Origin: Triglochin maritima
Taxonomy: Eukaryota; Streptophyta; Magnoliopsida; Alismatales; Juncaginaceae
Assembly: GCA_963682175.1 (NCBI GenBank)
Contig: OY821786.1
Coordinates: 35,209,501 to 35,273,500 of the forward strand
DNA: 64,000 nucleotides
Direction of reading: 5' to 3'
In this document: in pieces, positions 59,913 through 64,000 of the stretch
How the letters are laid out: every line of letters begins with the position of its first letter
How positions within the stretch are numbered: position 1 is the stretch's first letter
Translations under genes and position numbers: made by a program
The notes under the pieces: model-generated
Told to the model about the DNA's origin: nothing
Database searches by the model: none
Seen by the model: only the letters and a program-made list of their open reading frames with translations

Positions 59913-62900
59913 AGACACAGTGGGAGCATCTTTTGAGGCATTGGGCTAATGCTTATGTTAACACTCTCGAACCATCTCATGCATCATGCCGCTTAATAGT
60001 AGCACTTCTATCTCAATCTCTGTTAATAAAATAAAATCCTAACGTTGCATTTGGGATATTACCATTCTAACGTAGCCTATAAAATGGTGTTAACTGTTCA
60101 TAAACTTAAAGTGCATGTAGGTGAAAATTTTGGCTAGCCATTGTTCATTTGGACGTGGATCTGAAATGGATTTAAGGAGATTGCACTGGTTCATGGCATT
60201 ACTTTGTCCATGAATTATGTTATTTTTATTGAAGTAATAATTGTATGGTTGCATTTGAACTTTTTTGTTGCAGCATGATCAATTGGATGATTCCGCTTAG
60301 ATTTCATATTTGTCAAAGGAAAACCATTTCAATTCGAATTTATTCATTGCCTGACCTGTTGTTAGAGCTGGCCATTGTTCAACATGATGTCATCTCTTGC
60401 TTTTAGTTATTCATTGGCTGAATATTTATTTATTTGTTACTATGTTGACCCTGAGAAAATTAAGTACTATCAAATGTATATGCTTCGGAACAGTAAATAA
60501 CATATAGCAATATTTTTGACCTTTTGGATGTTAGTCAGATTTTGTGGTTTTACTCAAAAGAATTTTTTCGTTGGGATGTTTAAACTGGAGTTTGACCGTG
60601 CAGGTTAAAGAAATAAATTTAATAGTTGGAACTGGTGAAATATCTGGTGAAAACATAATTGAAGATGTCAAAGGGCTTTCAGTTGTTATTCAAAGATCAC
60701 TTCGCGATTTGTTGCATCAAATTCCTGTCACAGAGGCAGTTATCAAAGTAATGACTTTTCCTTAATTCCTTTAATGATTAATATGAGATTCATTTCCCTA
60801 TTCTAATTCCTAAATTATTATGTTATGATGGGAACTCCAGGTGGAAGAGCTAAGAGCCGCTTTGTCCAATAGAGAATACCACATAATTACTGAATGTTCC
60901 CTGTCTAATATATCTGAGGCTCCACATCTTGTACCAGCTTTGGATCTAGATTTTGGAGCTCCCTCAGGTGAAATTGATCAGAGTGGTGGATCTGTTATTC
61001 TCAACCCATCTGCATCAGTACCGCAAGATATAGAAGCATGGATTACAATAAAAGTTTCGGTTTCCATAAATTTAATTGAATTATGTTTGCATTCGGGATC
61101 AACAAGAGAACTGCCTTTGGCTACTGTGCAGGTATAATACAATTCTCTATTTATTTATTTTTCCACATTTCTTCCATTACTGTTTAATGTTTTTTTTGCA
61201 GATAATAATGGTAGATACTCTAGGTTCTTTCTTATAGTTGGCATCACAGCTATCACAATATAGACAAAGATGTTCTTAGTTGGATTGTTTTCATATGTAC
61301 CTTTTCTTGTGAGAAGAAGGTTCAGATATTCTTCTCTCTCTAATTTAGTGATATTAATTGTACATATGAACAAATTGGAGCAGAATTGTGGCTTTTGCAG
61401 AAGACCTATCTTTAGAAAACGTCTTACCACATAGACATGACATAGCCCAATAACTTTTAAGAATAATGCTGATAGCCTGGCACTCTTCCTTAAATGTAAA
61501 TGGACACATCCAGAAAGGAGATAATCTTAGGAAATAACGGTCGTCCTAATTTCAATTCATCTGAGTTAGACATTTCCCTGGGTGATAGTGGGAATCCAGG
61601 GAGACAATAGTAGTTCTGCCAGTATCCATGGCAATGGAAGCAGATAGTCATTAGCTTCATGATGTGCTTTTTTAAAAGAAAAATCTGACATTATCTATTT
61701 TTACGTGTGCTAATATGTAGATGTTGCTACCATATGAAGCCTTGAGGTGTATAATTAGGTCTATATACTAGTGTTGATGTTAAGTAAGGTTAGCTTGGGT
61801 TCCGCAAGGAGCTCTACACCCCAAAAGTCAACTTGTATTGATGAGACTTGTGGGCCTTTATAAACCACAACACATATTTAATTTAGATGATGTGGGACCA
61901 TTCTAACAGCTGAGAATAGTCTGATATTGAACAATTTAGACTATTCTTGTGACTTATAAGATCTTGGATACTCATCGTCTATTGATTTTGAGTTGAACAC
62001 TCACACTTTAATATGGTATTGAAGCCTAAAAAGTCCAACGACCTGCCCAACACTTTTACCTACTTTAAAACATACAAATGAGACCTCACATGTGTGAGGG
62101 AGTCTAACATGACAATTCTTGTGACTTTTAAGGTCTTAGATACCTCCACTCATCACTTGTTGATTTCGAGTTGAACACCCACACTTTAATAACTTTTTTT
62201 TCTTCTTTTAATGAGGTTTGGATTTGATTGTAGGATATAAATGTTGCAATTCCATTGTTACAGGTTAGTGGGGCATGGTTTCTGTTCAAATCTGATTCAT
62301 TTAACAAGAGCTTCATATGGGCAACACTTAAAGGTTTTGCTGTTATCGATGAGCGCGAGGGGACAAAGGAAGAATTCCGTCATGCTATTGGAAAGCATGA
62401 GAGCATTGGTCGATTTCCTCTTGATTATGGTTTTCCGGTTGAGAAGCATGAATGTGCAGAGAAACATGACACTAAGTCTATACTAACTATGCTCATTCTC
62501 GATGCGAAATTCACAGAATCATCAGCAAGTATTTCGTTGTGCATTCAGAGGCCACATTTACTCGTTGCACTAGATTTTTTACTAGCCATTGCAGAGTTCT
62601 TTGTCCCAACACTTAGAGATTTACTTTCTGATGATGGCCTGGAGGATCCTCTGAAGGAGAATGGTGCAATCATCCTTGATAATCCTGTTTATACACAACC
62701 GCTCACTGAATTTTCTCTATCGCCGAAGACCCCATTTATCATTGACGATGAAAGATTTGATCACTACATATATGATGGAAAAGGTGGAAATTTGTACCTA
62801 AAAGATGGTCAGGGGAATAATCTTTCTCATGATAGCTTCAAAACTCTAATTTTTATAGGAAATGGGAAGACACTGCGGTTTAAGAATGTTGTTATTAAGG

Positions 62901-63521
62901 TATTGTTGAGTTTCTTCATTCAAATATACTAATGATAATTCTGAGATTATATTTATATTCAGACAAAATTTTAATAATAATTTTCTGTGCAGAATGGCAA
63001 GTTCCTTGACTCTTGTATTTTCTTGGGAAGCAATAGCAGTTATTTAGCATCCATGGTTGATGATGTCATAATTGGAGAGGATTTGACTAATCTCATTACC
63101 ACTAATGAAAGGGCAAGAACTGGGGAATCACCACAACTAACTGTTAACCAGTCTGTTGGGATGGAATATCTTATTGACCTGCAGGTTCTAATTTGCCAAC
63201 TTCTAGTTTGTAATGAAAGGAAATATTGAATTCTTATAACATTCATTACATATTTCATATAATTTTCATAAATTATCTTGATCTATATGATTTAATTAAT
63301 TGTTGATTTGACATTCTGACCCTGCATGTATGTAATTTCATTTCTCCTTATTTTTGCAGAAAGAACATTATCTCTATTAACTTATTAGTGGTCCTTTTGT
63401 TCAATAACTTTCTGCAGGCCATTGGTCCAGAACTAACATTTTATAACACATCAAAAGATGTTGGTGAATCATTGTTAATGTCAAACAAACTTCTGCATGC
63501 AGAGATGGATGTGTTATGTAG
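35954..63521 (+). CDS. VPS13: VPS13-family bridge-like lipid transfer protein, 5' half (34 exons)
   Basis: Exons: 35954-36050, 37828-37931, 38061-38195, 38298-38348, 38688-38782, 38863-38980, 41075-41176, 41268-41453, 41545-41705, 45584-45754, 46205-46297, 46377-46698, 46787-46891, 46976-47068, 47156-47223, 48924-49044, 49140-49343, 49443-49646, 49738-49847, 54762-54858, 54949-55047, 55677-55841, 55934-56008, 56082-56579, 56665-57000, 57096-57227, 58094-58207, 58316-58500, 58654-58762, 60604-60747, 60841-61131, 62264-62899, 62993-63184, 63418-63521. All are GT-AG and in phase: 5,717 nt, 1,905 codons, no stop. The chorein N-terminus is MLEDQVTYLLQRYLGNYVRG, then VHIRYEDHDSNPGHPFAAGV. A PH domain (about residues 799-912, WQRRYLLLVGPFLYVLES) interrupts the repeats, as in Arabidopsis At4g17140 (VPS13M1). 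VPS13 proteins form a hydrophobic groove moving phospholipids between organelles at contact sites. Family members exceed 4,000 aa, so about half is here. Nothing suggests a broken gene. Confidence 0.95.
36060..37760 (+). repeat. GT-rich minisatellite filling VPS13 intron 1
   Basis: About eleven degenerate copies of a unit of roughly 140 bp. Landmarks TTTGGATGATC(G/A)GAGG lie near 36270, 36408, 36545, 36788, 36933, 37072, 37190, 37357, 37497 and 37630, and GTGTGTTTGGAGTGTTTAGAG and TCGAGTTCGTCGATT recur between them. Copies begin within about 25 bp of the exon 1 donor. The coding strand is strongly G+T-rich and poor in C and A. Open frames (VVVLDDRRRFRGG and similar) are repeat artefacts. Confidence 0.9.
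38981..41074 (+). other. VPS13 intron 6
   Basis: A 2.1-kb AT-rich intron. Around 39760-40160 there are scattered inverted GGAATTTCGAAATTC / GAAATTCCACC motifs, like an old eroded MITE, without clear ends. A short palindrome TTCTCTTCTATATAGAAGAG lies at about 40303. No coding sequence beyond the flanking exons. Confidence 0.4.
41958..42250. mobile_element. Possible MITE in VPS13 intron 9
   Basis: Starts GGCGCCGTTTGGGTAAC and ends GGTGATCCAAACACCCCTT, imperfect inverted counterparts with the TTTGG / CCAAA signature common in plant MITEs. The target-site duplication is unclear (TAG on both sides at most). Confidence 0.45.
42337..42842. mobile_element. hAT-like MITE with GCGGTCGCA palindromes, VPS13 intron 9
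   Basis: Termini CATTGTTTTAAAGTGCGACC and, inverted, TGCGGTTTTAAAACCTTG. The 8-bp duplication is GCAGTGGT (42329-42336) and GCAGTGAT (42843-42850), 7 of 8 identical. Both ends hold clusters of TATGCGGTCGCA / GCGACCGCA motifs. The middle has a GGATGGGAGAGGTGAAGG direct repeat and an AT-rich run. No coding capacity. Confidence 0.82.
42851..45583 (+). other. Right part of VPS13 intron 9
   Basis: A 2.7-kb AT-rich intron remainder. A TACACGTTTGAGATG motif is repeated at about 43471 and 43522. At about 44290-44370, GGTTGGGTACATCTGACTC and GCAAGAGCCTATTTAGAGG resemble the 3' part of a plant tRNA-derived SINE, but too weakly to call an element. No exon found. Confidence 0.4.
46033..46060. repeat. 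Poly-C tract, 28 bp, VPS13 intron 10
   Basis: Uninterrupted C run between GGGGGA and GAGCTC, midway in intron 10 (45755-46204). Confidence 0.95.
47224..48923 (+). other. VPS13 intron 15
   Basis: A 1.7-kb AT-rich intron with no coding sequence. It contains the 44-bp LINE-tail insertion at 48510-48553. Confidence 0.5.
48510..48553 (-). mobile_element. LINE 3'-tail insertion of 44 bp in VPS13 intron 15
   Basis: On the minus strand the insert reads CCCCAACTAGTTTGGGAT, then AAAGTCTTTGTTG and further TTG repeats, the known 3' end of a plant L1-type LINE. An exact 19-bp target-site duplication lies on both sides (48491-48509 and 48554-48572). The same LINE 3' end occurs in the plus orientation at about 53730-53766. 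Confidence 0.85.
49848..51633 (+). other. Left part of VPS13 intron 19
   Basis: An AT-rich start, then from about 50925 a less AT-rich block. On the minus strand it gives several medium-length open pieces (for example KDVRKLGPLSLWWKYLGG-like), suggestive of an old coding remnant. I cannot assign a family. Confidence 0.35.
51644..52898 (-). mobile_element. 5'-truncated LINE, antisense in VPS13 intron 19
   Basis: An exact 10-bp target-site duplication GGAAGATAAC lies at 51634-51643 and 52899-52908. The left border is a T run, that is, the poly-A tail of a minus-strand element. The minus strand encodes the zf-RVT-type C-terminus of a LINE reverse transcriptase in broken frames: DRLVWGDRRQTTFSMIDAWR, WWAKVVWHKLHVLKHVLTMW, FLASRRVHVDPTC and CDQTTEDADHLLGLC. 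Near its 5' end a short tandem repeat (TTTCCTTTACACGAAGTACC twice, 52819-52875) is present. Not active. Confidence 0.82.
53027..53766 (+). mobile_element. Second 5'-truncated LINE, sense in VPS13 intron 19
   Basis: The plus strand holds the C-terminus of an L1-type reverse transcriptase in broken frames: TEYMEYSSS near 53096, KFHRTTIRPTMIYGAECWA at about 53320-53376, and DAPVRNGMLSHEEGVNRGRR / RPRLTWEETVKRDSKEW at 53529-53640. It ends in ACCAACTAGTTCGGGATTAA and CTTTGTTGTTATG. Flanks 52999-53026 and 53767-53794 look like a diverged duplication of about 28 bp, suggesting an old insertion. Only about 130 bp separate it from the opposite LINE. Confidence 0.8.
53914..53947. repeat. TC/TA microsatellite in VPS13 intron 19
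   Basis: A (TC)n run passing directly into a (TA)n run. Confidence 0.9.
54545..54615 (+). repeat. SINE-like fragment in VPS13 intron 19
   Basis: TTGGGTCAATTGAAAGCAAC, then CTCTCCG and AGGGTTATGGTTGC, match the conserved central part of plant tRNA-derived SINEs and resemble the copy at about 59820. Ends are not definable. Confidence 0.45.
57620..57965 (+). repeat. Threefold degenerate repeat in VPS13 intron 26
   Basis: Three diverged units (about 57625, 57745 and 57860) each contain TCATCC(G/A), a TTCTTAA(A/T)AT-like core, ATAATCACAACC(G/A)-like sequence, and AGG(A/T)C(T/C)A followed by ATCAAC. Period about 115 bp. Confidence 0.65.
58951..59020. repeat. CT/TA/CATC compound microsatellite in VPS13 intron 29
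   Basis: A (CT)n, (TA)n, (CTAT)n, (CATC)n run of about 70 bp. Confidence 0.92.
59400..59735. repeat. Dispersed AT-rich repeat with GTGTCGT ends (copy 2)
   Basis: Colinear with 23035-23500: CAATCGTGTCGT, CAGGATTTCATGTTATCGTG, TAAATAACATCTTAATTGA and CAATTGACTATCTAACAAA. Possible terminal repeats are TAGACCTGTCAATC and GATTGACGGACCTA (59391-59736), which would make it a hAT-like MITE, but no target-site duplication is clear. Confidence 0.65.
59790..59960 (+). mobile_element. SINE-like 3' part with expanded poly-C tract
   Basis: GGTCAATTGGAAACAACCTC, then TGGTATGGTTGGGTTCACCC, then AGTGGGAGCATCTTTTGAGG and CATTGGGCTAATGC follow the order of a plant tRNA-derived SINE 3' half. Where such SINEs have a short CCCTCCCC stretch, this copy has 31 C in a row (59881-59911) after CCCGCCCCCCG. 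Confidence 0.55.
59881..59911. repeat. Poly-C tract, 31 bp, VPS13 intron 29
   Basis: Uninterrupted C run within the SINE-like fragment. Confidence 0.95.
61770..62195 (+). mobile_element. TRIM-like LTR remnant in VPS13 intron 31
   Basis: A segment with CTTGTGACTT(A/T)TAAG, TCTT(G/A)GATAC, TTGATTT(T/C)GAGTTGAACAC and CACACTTTAATA occurs twice in direct orientation (about 61946-62011 and 62117-62191). After the first copy TGGTATTGAAGCC follows, a degenerate initiator-Met primer-binding site. Two short direct repeats around such a site suggest a TRIM element. The outer borders are uncertain. Confidence 0.5.
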
Positions 63522-64000
63522 GTAAGCTTCCTCCAGATAGTAGCTTTTGGTCTTCCTTCTTCTGTACTGGTTCAATCGATTTCTTTTGAATTATATGATC
63601 ATGGTGATGATTTGTAGCCCTTGATTCTTATATTTATTCAATTGAATAATGTCACATCATGTTGTCATGTATAAAACAGTTGAAAAGTAACACTTCACTT
63701 TTCATACCAACGTATCTCGATCATAGGCAACGTTTGGCAACGGGTGTTGCATCAAGTTGGAGACTCCAACATTCCAGTGGCTTAAAAAAAGGATTCCACG
63801 CAGTGTTGGGGAACAAGTATAAAAACTGACCAACACCCTAACTCTGCCTTTTGTGGGATTTCACTTCGGTGCAGAATTGCATGTAAGAAATCCCATTGCC
63901 AACGCCCTACGACAATGCCAGTTTGTTGTTGAAAAATTTCTTTAACTTGGAAAATTGCAACAACAACAAAAAAACCAACGCTGGGAACCAAATGTGTCTT
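63522..64000 (+). other. Start of VPS13 intron 34 at the window edge
   Basis: Begins with a consensus donor (GTAAGC). AT-rich, then a less AT-rich block from 63720 with no recognisable exon. The gene continues beyond the window. Confidence 0.6.

Overview
The window is flowering-plant nuclear DNA. Its genes are intron-rich with GT-AG splice sites, and it carries plant-specific gene families (a BSL-type Kelch phosphatase fragment, a plastid-type PPR protein, a CYP80-like P450, a PH-containing plant VPS13). The intergenic DNA is AT-rich and full of plant transposons. The CYP80-like P450 suggests a eudicot or magnoliid, but I cannot name the species. I saw no rRNA or tRNA genes, no CRISPR array and no bacterial features.

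Layout. 0-4.4 kb is gene debris: a rotted fragment of a PPR gene (-), an array of paired GGTCGACC palindromes, and a two-exon fragment of a BSL2/BSL3-like gene (+). 4.39-9.48 kb is a complete but dead Mutator-like element (MULE) with long terminal inverted repeats, near-perfect 9-bp target-site duplications, a broken transposase, a second spliced ORF, and sixteen 27-bp mini-palindromes. 9.88-13.39 kb is an apparently intact five-exon LSG1 GTPase gene (-) with telo-box motifs just upstream. 16.6-17.65 kb is a second broken copy of the same PPR gene (-). 19.68-22.49 kb is a 2.8-kb non-autonomous MULE-like element that carries a threefold inverted module and two 22-bp satellite arrays. 22.6-25.2 kb holds four more small DNA elements, one of them a 526-bp foldback.

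25.57-28.45 kb is an intact three-exon CYP80-like cytochrome P450 gene (+). 29.4-34.7 kb is retroelement territory: an LTR with an initiator-Met primer-binding site, a DNA transposon nested inside another, and a 2.5-kb LTR-like block with two unusual internal arrays.

From 35.95 kb to the right edge lies the 5' half of a very large VPS13 gene (+). I resolve 34 exons, all joining in phase (about 1,905 codons); the gene runs off the window. Its introns hold a GT-rich minisatellite (intron 1), hAT-like MITEs, two opposed LINE remnants, a 44-bp LINE-tail insertion, SINE-like pieces, a TRIM-like remnant and two of the window's three pure poly-C tracts.

The three intact genes have unrelated jobs: LSG1 in 60S ribosome maturation, the P450 in probable specialised oxidation, VPS13 in bulk lipid transfer between membranes. 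No operon or cluster logic links them. The strongest unexplained signals are structural and lie in the mobile DNA: fixed-length palindromes in the MULE, paired palindromes about 22 bp apart in two separate arrays, and a transposon that contains higher-order satellite DNA.
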